This document shows, piece after piece, positions 26,816-35,581 of a stretch of 64,000 bases of DNA (positions within the stretch are counted from its first letter, which is position 1; each line of letters begins with the position of its first letter). The notes below the pieces were generated by a model. It saw only the letters and a list, made by a program, of their open reading frames with translations. It did no database searches and had not been told where the DNA came from. The DNA lies in NCBI GenBank assembly GCA_014695295.1, contig JACJNY010000068.1, positions 62,001 through 126,000 on the forward strand, in the 5' to 3' direction. Source of the DNA: Microcoleus sp. FACHB-61. Lineage in GTDB: Bacteria; Cyanobacteriota; Cyanobacteriia; Cyanobacteriales; Microcoleaceae. Both the position numbers and the translations under genes were made by a program.

Positions 26816-28894
26816 ATGAACCTTAAAATAGAAACTAGCAACTTTCTCAATGATTTAGAGCGAGTAGCCGCAGTCCGCCGAGAAATTGCCGATCGCCTTA
26901 GCAACATCGCCACAGCCATCAATCAATCAGAATTAGCAGGAGCCGAAGCCTCCGGGAAACTCGGTTTAGAAACCGACAGCGCCGACATCAATCTCGCTAG
27001 TAACAACTTGCGCCAAGGAGTTTTTCGGCTGCTAGTTTTAGGCGACATGAAACGTGGCAAAAGCACTTTTCTCAATGCCTTGATCGGCGAAAACCTACTG
27101 CCCAGCGACGTAAACCCCTGTACAGCTTTGCTGACGATTTTGCGCTATGGTTCAGAAAAAAAAGTAACCGTTTATTTCAATGACGGCAAAAGCCCAAAAC
27201 AGCTAGATTTTAAAAGTTTTAAACAGAACTACACAATTGACCCCGCTGAGGCAAAACGCCTAGAATCAGAAAAGAAACCAGCATTTCCAGATATCGACTG
27301 CGCCGTAGTAGAATATCCCTTACCTTTGCTAGAAAAAGGCATAGAAATAGTAGACAGTCCCGGACTGAACGATACAGAATCCCGCAACGAATTATCTCTC
27401 GGTTACATCAACAACTGCCACGCTATTTTGTTTGTACTCAGGGCAACTCAGCCTTGCACAATGGGCGAAAGACGCTATCTAGAAAATTACATCAAAGGTC
27501 GCGGTTTGAGCATTTTCTTCCTAATCAATGCTTGGGATCAGGTTCAGGAAAGTTTGATTGACCCGGATGATCCTGAAGAATTGGCAGAAGCAGAAGGGAA
27601 ACTGCGGCGGGTTTTTCAAGCTAATTTGGCTGAATATTGTTTAACAGAAAGACACGATATTTACGACGAGCGAGTGTTCGCAATTACCTCAATTAAGGCG
27701 CTCAGGTTGCGGATAAAAAACCCGGATGCGGATTTGGCAGGAACAGGTTTTCCCGAGTTTATGGCGGCACTGAATACGTTTTTGACGCAGGAAAGGGCGA
27801 TTTCGGAATTGCGTCCGGCGAGGACTTTGGCGCGTCAAATTTCTGCTCGCGTCCGCGAAGCTGTTGGGCGCCGATTACCATTACTCGATCGCGATGTCAA
27901 TGAGTTGAAGGAAAAAATTAATTCAGTTGAGCCAGAGTTTAAAAAGCTGACTCAAATTCGCGATGAATTTCAACAAGAAATTATCGAAGTTAGAGATAGT
28001 AAATCGCGGGCGATCGCAGATTCTTTCCGCGCCTACGTTCTCAAATTAGAAAATACCTTTGAAACAGACTTTTTGCGGTATCAACCCGAGCTGAAATTTC
28101 TGGATTTCTTCAGCCAAGGCAAGCGAGAAGCTTTTGAAGCATCGCTCAAACAAGCATTAGAGCAGTACATCAACGACAAACTAGCAGCTTGGACTCTCAC
28201 GGCAGAACAAGAGATGAATTCAGCTTTTTCGCAGCTATCGAAAAGTGCGGCAAATTACGGAGCATCTTACACGAAAGTGACTGAAAAAATCACGGAAAAA
28301 CTGACCGGGCAAAAAATACCAGCAGCAGTCAGCAACTCGAACGAAGATAACTCGCCAGCTTGGGCAAAATGGGCGATGGGATTGTTCTCCTTAACGACCG
28401 GAAATCTGGCAGGCGTAGCAATGGCAGGAGCGGGTTTTGATTGGAAAAATATCCTGCTCAATTTAATTACTGTGTTAAGCGTCAGTACGATTCTTGCTAG
28501 TTTTACCGGGATTGTTTTAGGGCCGCTGTACTTGGCTTTGTTGGGGATGGGTGTTGGGGTTTTGCAAGCAGACGGATCTCGAAAAGAGTTGGTGAAAGCG
28601 GCAAAAAAAGAGTTGGTGAAATATCTGCCGCAGGTTGCTCAAGAGCAGTGGCAGCCGATTCACGATGCTGTAAAAGAGTGTTTTGATGTTTACGGGCGGG
28701 AAGTGAGCGCTCGCATGAATGATGATATTAATTCTCGGAAAGCTGAGTTAGATAATTTGCTGGAACAAAAGGAATCCCGCGAGATTAATTCTCAGGTTGA
28801 ATCTGAGCGTTTGAACAAATTGGAGGCTGATGTTTCTGCCGAGTCGCAGAGTATAGAATCGCTATATCAAGGTTTCCTAGCATCCGCTAAATGA
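26816..28894 (+). CDS. Bacterial dynamin-like GTPase, first of a pair
   Basis: 692 residues. G motifs: G1 GDMKRGKSTFLNAL (about residues 76-89), a switch I Thr in NPCTALLTIL, G3 DSPGLND (about residue 180) and G4 INAWDQ (about residue 240). Long helical stalk regions follow, with a hydrophobic paddle near residues 525-590 (ILLNLITVLSVSTILASFTG). The final 60 residues are coiled coil. This is the layout of cyanobacterial BDLP, which binds and reshapes membranes in a GTP-dependent way. It is 14 bp from the second dynamin-like gene, so they form an operon. Tandem bacterial dynamins often act as hetero-assemblies. Roles known for relatives include membrane repair, fission and phage resistance. 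Confidence 0.92.
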   Translation: MNLKIETSNFLNDLERVAAVRREIADRLSNIATAINQSELAGAEASGKLGLETDSADINLASNNLRQGVFRLLVLGDMKRGKSTFLNALIGENLLPSDVNPCTALLTILRYGSEKKVTVYFNDGKSPKQLDFKSFKQNYTIDPAEAKRLESEKKPAFPDIDCAVVEYPLPLLEKGIEIVDSPGLNDTESRNELSLGYINNCHAILFVLRATQPCTMGERRYLENYIKGRGLSIFFLINAWDQVQESLIDPDDPEELAEAEGKLRRVFQANLAEYCLTERHDIYDERVFAITSIKALRLRIKNPDADLAGTGFPEFMAALNTFLTQERAISELRPARTLARQISARVREAVGRRLPLLDRDVNELKEKINSVEPEFKKLTQIRDEFQQEIIEVRDSKSRAIADSFRAYVLKLENTFETDFLRYQPELKFLDFFSQGKREAFEASLKQALEQYINDKLAAWTLTAEQEMNSAFSQLSKSAANYGASYTKVTEKITEKLTGQKIPAAVSNSNEDNSPAWAKWAMGLFSLTTGNLAGVAMAGAGFDWKNILLNLITVLSVSTILASFTGIVLGPLYLALLGMGVGVLQADGSRKELVKAAKKELVKYLPQVAQEQWQPIHDAVKECFDVYGREVSARMNDDINSRKAELDNLLEQKESREINSQVESERLNKLEADVSAESQSIESLYQGFLASAK

Positions 28895-28908
28895 AATAAA
28901 ACAACAAT

Positions 28909-30591
28909 ATGCAACAACCCGAAATTTATCAAAACCTGACCAACAATCTCAAGTCAGCACTCGGCATTCTCGAACGGGAGAAAAACTCCCAACTTTATCG
29001 AGATACAACCTCAATCTGCGACTATCTCGCCAAACCAACTTTTCAAATTGCTGTCTTTGGCCCGTTTAATTACGGCAAGTCAACTTTGCTCAATGCTTTG
29101 CTGGGAAATCGTGCTTTGCCGATCGACCTAGTGCCCACTACAGGTGCTGCCATTTATGTCAACTACGGCGAGGAACTGCACGCAAAAATTACCCTGAAAG
29201 ACGGCACGGAAATTAGCGAACCGGGGACTGATGTGTTGAAACGCTACGCCATCCTTGACGACGCGAGACAAATGCGGGATGATGTGGCCGCTGTTAATGT
29301 TTACTGTCCCCATCCATTCTTGAAAACAGGTGTGGAATTGCTGGATTTGCCGGGAACCAACGATCGGGAAGAACAGGATAATTTGGTTCGGGATAAATTG
29401 CTAACGGCTGATTTGGTTGTGCAGGTTTTAGATGCTCGCAAATTGATGACTTTAGGGGAACGGGAGAACTTGAGAGATTGGTTGAGCGATCGCCAAATCA
29501 ACACAGTCGTCTTTGTCGCCAATTTTCTCAATCTACTCGAACCAGACGACCAAAAACAAGTTTACAATCGGTTGTTGTTTGTTGCCGAAAGTTTTCGCTC
29601 GAACTTGCCGAACAATATCAGCAATATCTACCGCGTCGATGCTTTGCCGGCTTTGAGGGCTAGGCTGAAAGGAGATGTGGCGGCCGCTCAAACTGCGGGA
29701 ATTGCCAGCTTTGAATCAGCTTTGCAAAGTATTGTGGCAGCTCAACAGGAACAACTAGCAGTTAAGTTGCCCAGAATTGAAGCTATAGCTACTAAAATTT
29801 GCCAATCTCTCCGAGCCAAATCTGAAACTGTCGCTGCAGAAATAGCCACAGCTCAACAAAAGCATAAAGACAAAATTGAAATTAAACAAAAAGCGGAAAA
29901 GCTGATATCAAAAGGCTTTTTAGCCAGCGTTTCTGACTTCGAGATTTGGCTTTACCAGCCCACGCTTTTGCAGCGGTATCAATCGGAAATGGCGCTGTCG
30001 CTCCAGGAAGGCACTTTTGATGCGTGGAAGCTAAAATTTCAGCGAGATGTGTTGAAGCAGCAGCAAACGCTCGCAGAATGGGTAAATAAAGCTTGCGAAT
30101 TCTTTGACAAAGAGCAGCCGATCGCACTTTTGATTTCGTTTCCTCCATCCCCACAAGTCAGTTTACCCGAGCCGCCACCACCTCCAGCTCAAAAGTCGAG
30201 CGACAGCGAAGTGGCTCCAGTGGCGATCGCCACCGGCTTAGGTTGGCTGTTGGGCGGGCCTGTGGGAGCTGCAGTTGTCGGCGGTGCTAGCTATATTTTG
30301 AATAAAAGAACTGGCTATGAAAAGCCGCCTGAATCGTCAGAAGCATATCTAAATCAAGTAACGGAAATTTGCAGCGAGGCTGCTAAAAACTATCTCGCTC
30401 GCTTCAGCACCGATACTTTTTCCATGCTGCAACACTACAAGGAAATCGCCGAAAAAGTTATCTGTTTTCAACACAGCAAAGAGCCGCTACAGACCAATAT
30501 TCAGCAATACCAGATACAGCTAATCAATAATTTGTTAGAAAATATCGAATCCTGCCTTCAAATGACCAAATCTGTAATTAACGGCAAATGA
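28909..30591 (+). CDS. Bacterial dynamin-like GTPase, second of a pair, G4 atypical
   Basis: 560 residues. G1 is GPFNYGKSTLLNALLG (about residue 51), the switch I Thr is in VPTTGAAIYV, and G3 is DLPGTND. The expected G4 (N/T-K-x-D) is replaced by FVANFLNLLE, so guanine specificity may be relaxed. A shorter helical stalk and a hydrophobic paddle-like segment (ATGLGWLLGGPVGAAVVGGA, about residue 440) follow, with a Pro-rich patch just before it. Its last 66 bases are duplicated at 32227-32292 beyond the inserted aldo/keto reductase region; in that copy they run into the phosphatase gene, which shows the former convergent arrangement. Confidence 0.9.
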   Translation: MQQPEIYQNLTNNLKSALGILEREKNSQLYRDTTSICDYLAKPTFQIAVFGPFNYGKSTLLNALLGNRALPIDLVPTTGAAIYVNYGEELHAKITLKDGTEISEPGTDVLKRYAILDDARQMRDDVAAVNVYCPHPFLKTGVELLDLPGTNDREEQDNLVRDKLLTADLVVQVLDARKLMTLGERENLRDWLSDRQINTVVFVANFLNLLEPDDQKQVYNRLLFVAESFRSNLPNNISNIYRVDALPALRARLKGDVAAAQTAGIASFESALQSIVAAQQEQLAVKLPRIEAIATKICQSLRAKSETVAAEIATAQQKHKDKIEIKQKAEKLISKGFLASVSDFEIWLYQPTLLQRYQSEMALSLQEGTFDAWKLKFQRDVLKQQQTLAEWVNKACEFFDKEQPIALLISFPPSPQVSLPEPPPPPAQKSSDSEVAPVAIATGLGWLLGGPVGAAVVGGASYILNKRTGYEKPPESSEAYLNQVTEICSEAAKNYLARFSTDTFSMLQHYKEIAEKVICFQHSKEPLQTNIQQYQIQLINNLLENIESCLQMTKSVINGK

Positions 30592-30697
30592 TCCGAACCG
30601 ACATTGCGGCCAGTACGAATCTTCAAAACACCAATTTCTTTGCTGACTAGAAAGTGATCGATCGGAATATAAGCCAGCGGCATAAACGTCGGCAAAG
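30522..30697. repeat. 176-bp direct duplication, left copy
   Basis: About 98% identical to 32223-32398 (I count three differences: G/A near 30618, C/A near 30687 and A/C near 30694). It contains the last 70 bp of the second dynamin gene plus about 106 bp matching the 3' part of the phosphatase gene. Confidence 0.95.
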
Positions 30698-30786
30698 TTT
30701 GTTTGAAACACTTTGCATTAGGGCTTTTGTATTCACGAACACAAGGAGACTTAGCAGTGAGTTATTCCTTTAGACAGTTCCATAAC

Positions 30787-30903
30787 TCAAGCACCTCCGA
30801 CCAAGGCTAGAGAAAAGATTGCTTCTAGCTCTTTAGGATTATTTCTGTGACCTACTTGGATAGAGGCTTTTTGCATCTGTTCCTCTAATACTGTGAGTAA
30901 GTC
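30787..30903 (-). pseudogene. Possible gene remnant, 39 codons
   Basis: On the minus strand a stop-to-stop frame reads DLLTVLEEQMQKASIQVGH, then RNNPKELEAIFSLALVGGA. The composition is protein-like, with a coherent amphipathic helix, but it is too short for a gene and has no good start. It lies inside the inserted segment, next to the AKR promoter region. I do not recognise the family; it could be a chance frame. The rest of this 338-bp spacer holds the left duplication copy and a GGAG ribosome site at 30920. Confidence 0.25.
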
Positions 30904-30929
30904 CTAGTTATTTCTTAAAGGAGACATTT

Positions 30930-31994
30930 ATGGGTATCACCAGACGCGATTTGTTAAAAGTAACTTCTGCTTCGGGTTTGGTTGCAGCAGGGCTGGCTGC
31001 TTCCGAAGGGTTTTTCAAACCTTTGTTAGCTCAAGATGAACCGACCAAAGTAGACGCTGAAAGTGCAGTTGCCCAAGACCAAACTCAAAGCGGCGAGATG
31101 AGTTACAGGACGCTGGGACGCACGGGAGAGCGAGTGTCGGCGATCGGCTTAGGAGGACACCATATCGGACGCATTCGAGAGGAGCAAGAAAGTATTAAGC
31201 TCATCCGCAGTGCGATCGACCGCGGCATCAATTTTATGGACAACTCCTGGGATTATCACAACGGGCGCAGCCACCGATGGATGGGACAAGCGCTTAAGGA
31301 TGGCTATCGGCAAAAGGTCTTCCTGATGACAAAGATCGACGGTCGCACCAAGACCGCTGCCATGATGCAGATTGATGAGTCACTGAAGGCGTTGCAGACC
31401 GATCGCATCGACCTGATGCAGCATCACGAAATTATTCGGATGGAAGACCCCGATCGCATCTTTGCCCCCGGTGGGGCAATGGAGGCTGTGGTGGAAGCGC
31501 AGAAAGCGGGCAAGATTCGCTACATCGGGTTTACAGGACACAAAGACCCTTTGGTTCACCTGCGAGTGCTGGAAATTGCCGCTGAAAACAATTTCCGTTT
31601 CGACGCGGTACAACTGCCGCTGAACGTGATGGATGCTCATTTTAGAAGTTTTGAGCAACAAGTTCTCCCCGTGTTGGTAAAGAACCAAATCGGTGTGTTG
31701 GGGATGAAATCGATGGGCGACCCCTACGTGCTTAGAAGTAATACTGTCACCCCGATCGAATGTCTCCACTATGCGATGAATCTGCCTACTTCAGTTGTGA
31801 TTACTGGCATTGATAGCATGCAACTCCTCGATCAAGCGTTTGAGGCCGCTCGCACGTTTAAGCCGATGGATCAAGCACAAGTTGCGGCGATGCTGACTCG
31901 CACACGCGCAGCGGCCGCAAAAGGGCAATACGAACCGTATAAAACTACCAACCAATTTGACAGTACCGCAATGAACCCATCGTGGCTAGGATAA
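30930..31994 (+). CDS. Aldo/keto reductase with Tat-type signal, in an inserted cassette
   Basis: 354 residues. The N-terminus TRRDLLKVTSASGLVAAGL is a twin-arginine signal, giving likely export. The AKR barrel starts near residue 57 (MSYRTLGRTGERVSAIGLGG). The tetrad is visible: Asp and Tyr in DNSWDYHNG, Lys in LMTKIDG and His in LMQHHE. Tat-exported AKRs of this kind are oxidoreductases of unknown substrate. AAAGGAG precedes the ATG at 8-nt spacing. The gene sits between two direct copies of a 176-bp host sequence and between imperfect 31-bp repeats (30721-30752 and 31995-32026), so it arrived later than its neighbours. Confidence 0.9.
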   Translation: MGITRRDLLKVTSASGLVAAGLAASEGFFKPLLAQDEPTKVDAESAVAQDQTQSGEMSYRTLGRTGERVSAIGLGGHHIGRIREEQESIKLIRSAIDRGINFMDNSWDYHNGRSHRWMGQALKDGYRQKVFLMTKIDGRTKTAAMMQIDESLKALQTDRIDLMQHHEIIRMEDPDRIFAPGGAMEAVVEAQKAGKIRYIGFTGHKDPLVHLRVLEIAAENNFRFDAVQLPLNVMDAHFRSFEQQVLPVLVKNQIGVLGMKSMGDPYVLRSNTVTPIECLHYAMNLPTSVVITGIDSMQLLDQAFEAARTFKPMDQAQVAAMLTRTRAAAAKGQYEPYKTTNQFDSTAMNPSWLG

Positions 31995-32222
31995 GCGCTT
32001 TTGTATTCATCAGCACATCTAGACTTGAGACCGAACAAATTGTTACTTTTAGGACTAAGAGCAACTGGCACACTCTCATCAACTTGTAGGGTGCGTCGGA
32101 CTTGGATTATGAACGGATTATCAAGGCTTCCCGATAGTAGAGCACCTTACTAATTTAGGGCTAAGGTCAACTGGCACACTCTAATCGACTTGTAGGGTGT
32201 TAGTTAGCCTTAGTCCTAAGTA
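31995..32222. repeat. Repeat-rich tail of the inserted cassette
   Basis: It holds the second imperfect 31-bp repeat (31995-32026) and two 45-bp direct repeats, 32049-32093 and 32155-32199, with about five mismatches (both end in ACTTGTAGGGTG). Inverted TTAGGACTAAG (32049-32059) and CTTAGTCCTAA (32209-32219) bracket the repeats. No ORF is evident. Confidence 0.8.
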
Positions 32223-32398
32223 AATCAATAATTTGTTAGAAAATATCGAATCCTGCCTTCAAATGACCAAATCTGTAATTAACGGCAAATGATCCGAACC
32301 GACATTGCGGCCAGTACGGATCTTCAAAACACCAATTTCTTTGCTGACTAGAAAGTGATCGATCGGAATATAAGCCAGCGGCATAAAAGTCGGCCAAG
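32223..32398. repeat. 176-bp direct duplication, right copy
   Basis: Pairs with 30522-30697. Its first 70 bp equal the 3' end of the second dynamin gene and the remainder is the 3' part of the phosphatase gene. Confidence 0.95.
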
Positions 32399-33551
32399 TC
32401 GGTAAAATGCCAAAGCCCGATCGCGCATTTCGCAGGTTTCCGGTTTTTACCATATTTTTGTAGAATGGCGACCACATTGTGGTATTTAAATCCCCAACCA
32501 CAATCAGCGGATTTTTGACTTGGGCTGCATACTCGCCGATGGCTGCTAGCTGTTTATTGCGATTGATAAAACTCTTTTGTTTGATCGGCACAGTCGGATG
32601 AGCAAGAAGCAGAGAAATGATTTTACCTTGAAATTTAACATCCGCCGACAAGCTCTTTCTTTGATTTGAAAAGGCTTTAACCGAAGAATTTTCTAAAGGC
32701 AGCTTGCTGTATATTGCACTGCCAAATCTCTCAGATTCTTGCTGGGTAGAAGAGTAAGGAAAAATCTCGCTTAAAACCGATAACTGTTTTGCCCAAGATG
32801 AGTTGACTTCTACAAAAACCGCGATATCAGGTTGTTCTGCTTTAACCAGCGATATCACCTCAGAATATCGCCGATTACTCCTTAAAACATTTGAATGCAA
32901 AATCCGCAAGTTTTGTCCAGCAGTTGCTCCTGCCAAGGCGGGCGGTGGAAAATACCAAGGAACAATTTCCGCCAAATTAATGATAATGCAAAATGCGCTC
33001 ACCAGCAACCATGTTTTTTTTGAGCGCACGAGAGCGAAGAATATAAAAGTAGAGAAACCAACCAGCAGATATTGTAGTTTAAAATGAGAACTCAATTCAA
33101 AAAGAATGTTAAATTCTCCCAAATAACCTGCGATTGACAGTAGTGCACCTACAATTGCTGCGAGAATAAACCATTTTGAAATTACGTGCTTCAAGCTAAT
33201 GATTTTGTAGTTGCTGCTGTGGATCACCGCCCATTTGAGCTTAATTTTGAGGTCGTTGGTAATCGGCAATTTATCAATTTCTGTTACCAGTTGTTCGGGC
33301 GGTTCTAACTCTCGTCGCTTTTGATAAAATCTCACCAGCAAGCTATCTACCAAAAAATAACTAAAATAATTGGCAACAAATCCTACAAATACCAACACAC
33401 CTAAACCGATCGGCATACCAAAGGAACCGCCGACTTTGACCAAACCCGACCAAACGGCTGCGTCACCTGTTTTCCCTGTAGCTACTATGGCTATAAATAG
33501 CATTAAAGCAGGCAATCCGACTGTGATTGTGTTTCTGATGATAGAGTCCAT
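32259..33551 (-). CDS. Membrane-anchored endonuclease/exonuclease/phosphatase-family protein
   Basis: 430 residues. The N-terminal ~210 residues have about six hydrophobic segments (for example GLPALMLFIAIVATG, GMPIGLGVLVFVGFVANYFSY and FILAAIVGALLSIAGYL). The C-terminal half is an EEP domain: LRILHSNVLRSN (metal Asn), DIAVFVEVN (Glu), LAHPTVP, VVGDLNTTMWSP (Asp-x-Asn) and the final GSDHLPL with the catalytic His. EEP enzymes cleave phosphodiester or phosphomonoester bonds in DNA, inositol phosphates or lipids; the substrate is unknown. Its 3' end lies in the right duplication copy and would overlap the ancestral dynamin 3' end by about 34 bp. Confidence 0.85.
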   Translation of the reverse strand: MDSIIRNTITVGLPALMLFIAIVATGKTGDAAVWSGLVKVGGSFGMPIGLGVLVFVGFVANYFSYFLVDSLLVRFYQKRRELEPPEQLVTEIDKLPITNDLKIKLKWAVIHSSNYKIISLKHVISKWFILAAIVGALLSIAGYLGEFNILFELSSHFKLQYLLVGFSTFIFFALVRSKKTWLLVSAFCIIINLAEIVPWYFPPPALAGATAGQNLRILHSNVLRSNRRYSEVISLVKAEQPDIAVFVEVNSSWAKQLSVLSEIFPYSSTQQESERFGSAIYSKLPLENSSVKAFSNQRKSLSADVKFQGKIISLLLAHPTVPIKQKSFINRNKQLAAIGEYAAQVKNPLIVVGDLNTTMWSPFYKNMVKTGNLRNARSGFGILPTWPTFMPLAYIPIDHFLVSKEIGVLKIRTGRNVGSDHLPLITDLVI

Positions 33552-33594
33552 TGTTTATCTTCTCTGCTAACCGTTTTCAGATTGGGCGGCTGCT

Positions 33595-33981
33595 CTAAAT
33601 TTCATAAATTTCTAACGGTAAGTTGTCGGGATCTCGGAAAAATGTAAACCGTTTTTCTGTAATCTCGTCAAGCCGAATGTTTTCTACTTCTACTTGTTGG
33701 GATTTTAAGTAAGCAACGGATGCTTCTATGTCCTCTACGGCAAAAGCTAAATGTCTCAAACCGCAAGCTTCAGGATTGTTAACTCTTTCAGGAGGATGGG
33801 TAAATGAGAAAAGCTCGATAGTGTCGCCGTTTCCGACTCGCAAATCTAGTTTGTAAGAATTCCTCTCGGTTCGGAAAGTTTCTTTGATAATGGAACATCC
33901 CAATACTTCTACATAAAATTTCTTCGACGCTGCGTAATCCGAGCAAATAATCGCCACATGATGTATTGCTTTTATTTTCAT
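33595..33981 (-). CDS. Glyoxalase I-like VOC metalloprotein (YaeR/GloA2 type)
   Basis: 128 residues from the ATG at 33981. MKIKAIHHVAIICSDYAASKKFY begins the fold exactly, and the in-frame extension to 34104 runs through a palindromic repeat, so I reject it. Ligand residues appear in AIHHVAI, DTIELFSF, LRHLAFAVED and LPLEIYE (His/Glu/His/Glu). YaeR-like proteins resemble glyoxalase I, but their natural substrate is not settled. It is 43 bp downstream of the phosphatase gene start and on the same strand, so the two may be co-transcribed. Confidence 0.88.
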   Translation of the reverse strand: MKIKAIHHVAIICSDYAASKKFYVEVLGCSIIKETFRTERNSYKLDLRVGNGDTIELFSFTHPPERVNNPEACGLRHLAFAVEDIEASVAYLKSQQVEVENIRLDEITEKRFTFFRDPDNLPLEIYEI

Positions 33982-34010
33982 CTTAAAAAAGTTAGTGAGT
34001 TGCGTTTTTC

Positions 34011-34090
34011 TGAGATGTTGCACCATTCTCAATAAGCTTTTTATGAACAGGCATCTTGCCTGTTCTTGAGAATGGTGCAAGATGTGAGGT
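34011..34090. repeat. Palindromic repeat family, copy A (short form)
   Basis: TTGCACCATTCTCAA (34018-34032) pairs perfectly with TTGAGAATGGTGCAA (34066-34080). Inside, GAACAGGCA and TGCCTGTTC (34045-34065) form a second stem. The flanks TGAGATG and GATGTGAGG are shared with copies B (38082) and C (38610). The 315-bp gap 33982-34296 otherwise holds the ilvC leader only. Confidence 0.9.
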
Positions 34091-34296
34091 TTTTCCAAAT
34101 GCACAGCACGCTATTGACAATTATATTTGACGATCGCAGACTCCGCGAGAAACCCTGCGAAATTCAGGGCGAGCTCTCTGAATTTTCCCCCGCCCAAATC
34201 TTAACCTGAAAATTTCTGCAAAAAAAAGCACCCTACTTTGATAAAATGAGAGTTTTGCAGTCAATCACCCAATTTGCATCTCAGGAGACAAGCACT

Positions 34297-35295
34297 ATGG
34301 CCCGTATGTATTACGACACCGACGCGAACCTAGACCTCTTAGCCAACAAAACGATTGCTATCATCGGCTACGGTTCCCAAGGACACGCCCACGCCCTCAA
34401 CCTCAAAGACAGCGGCATGAATGTCGTTGTCGGTTTGTATCCCGGTAGCAAATCTGCCGCCAAAGCAACCGACGCGGGTTTAACAGTTCACCCCGTAGAC
34501 AAAGCAGCCGCCGCCGCTGACTTCATCATGATTTTATTGCCCGATGAAGTTCAAAAAACTATTTACACAGAACAAATCGAACCGAACCTTTCAGAAGGAA
34601 ATGTTTTAGCATTTGCTCACGGTTTTAACATTCACTTCGGCCAAGTTGTTCCCCCTGCCAATGTAGACGTAGTAATGGTTGCCCCCAAAGGCCCCGGACA
34701 CTTGGTGCGGCGGACTTACGAACAAGGGGAAGGTGTTCCGAGTTTGTTTGCAGTATATCAAGATGCTTCCGGTCAAGCGCGCGATCGGGCAATGGCCTAT
34801 GCTAAAGGTATCGGCGGCACCAGAGCCGGCATCCTGGAAACCACTTTCCGCGAAGAAACAGAAACGGATCTTTTTGGCGAACAAGTAGTTTTGTGCGGCG
34901 GTTTGAGCGCATTAATTAAAGCTGGATTTGAAACTTTAGTTAACGCCGGATACCAACCGGAATTAGCTTATTTTGAATGTTTGCACGAAGTTAAACTTAT
35001 CGTTGACTTAGTAGTAGAAGGAGGCCTCGCCAAAATGCGCGACAGCATCTCCAATACCGCAGAATACGGCGATTTAACTCGCGGCCCCCGCATCGTCACG
35101 GATCAAACCCGCGCCGAAATGCGCAAAATTCTCAGCGAAATTCAATCCGGTCAATTTGCCCGCGAATTCGTTCTGGAAAACCAAGCCGGCAAACCGGGCT
35201 TTACCTCCATGCGCCGTCAGGAAGCAGAACATCCTATTGAAGAAGTTGGTAAAGATTTGCGAGCTATGTTTAGCTGGTTGAAAAAGCAGGCTTAA
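34297..35295 (+). CDS. ilvC: Ketol-acid reductoisomerase
   Basis: 332 residues from the ATG at 34297, preceded by AGGAG with 9-nt spacing; the longer frame from 34246 is not supported. It is the second step of valine, leucine and isoleucine synthesis, NADPH- and Mg-dependent. Seen: [20 protein letters not shown] (Rossmann motif), the PDEVQ block, [28 protein letters not shown] and [20 protein letters not shown] carrying the metal-binding Asp and Glu, and [13 protein letters not shown]. Class I length. No leader peptide or attenuator is visible. Confidence 0.97.
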   Translation: MARMYYDTDANLDLLANKTIAIIGYGSQGHAHALNLKDSGMNVVVGLYPGSKSAAKATDAGLTVHPVDKAAAAADFIMILLPDEVQKTIYTEQIEPNLSEGNVLAFAHGFNIHFGQVVPPANVDVVMVAPKGPGHLVRRTYEQGEGVPSLFAVYQDASGQARDRAMAYAKGIGGTRAGILETTFREETETDLFGEQVVLCGGLSALIKAGFETLVNAGYQPELAYFECLHEVKLIVDLVVEGGLAKMRDSISNTAEYGDLTRGPRIVTDQTRAEMRKILSEIQSGQFAREFVLENQAGKPGFTSMRRQEAEHPIEEVGKDLRAMFSWLKKQA

Positions 35296-35581
35296 TCAAT
35301 TTTAGATTTTAGATTTTAGATTTTAGATGGGAGTACAAATCTAAAACAGTTCTGGACGCAGAACCTAATTATGTAGGGTGCGCACTGCGCACCTTATCGT
35401 TTGCAGGAAAATCTCAAATCTCAAGTTTAATCGATTACAGATTAGAGATGGGATAAAAAATCTCAAATCTAAAATCCAAAATCTAAAATCGTACTGTTGG
35501 GTTTCGCTTCGCTTAACCCAACCTACAAGAAAATGGCTAGGTATTATTAGAGAAACCGGGTTTCTCGCTGGTAGCTCAAAA
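35296..35581. repeat. Intergenic repeat cluster after ilvC
   Basis: ATTTTAG heptamers at 35299-35327 start 4 bp after the ilvC stop. TAGGGTGCGCACTGCGCACC (35375-35394) is palindromic. Mixed AATCTCA/AAAATCT units cover 35408-35488. TTGGGTT...AACCCAA near 35498-35522 forms a hairpin, and GAAACCGGGTTTC near 35551 is another palindrome. No gene is seen. Confidence 0.75.
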
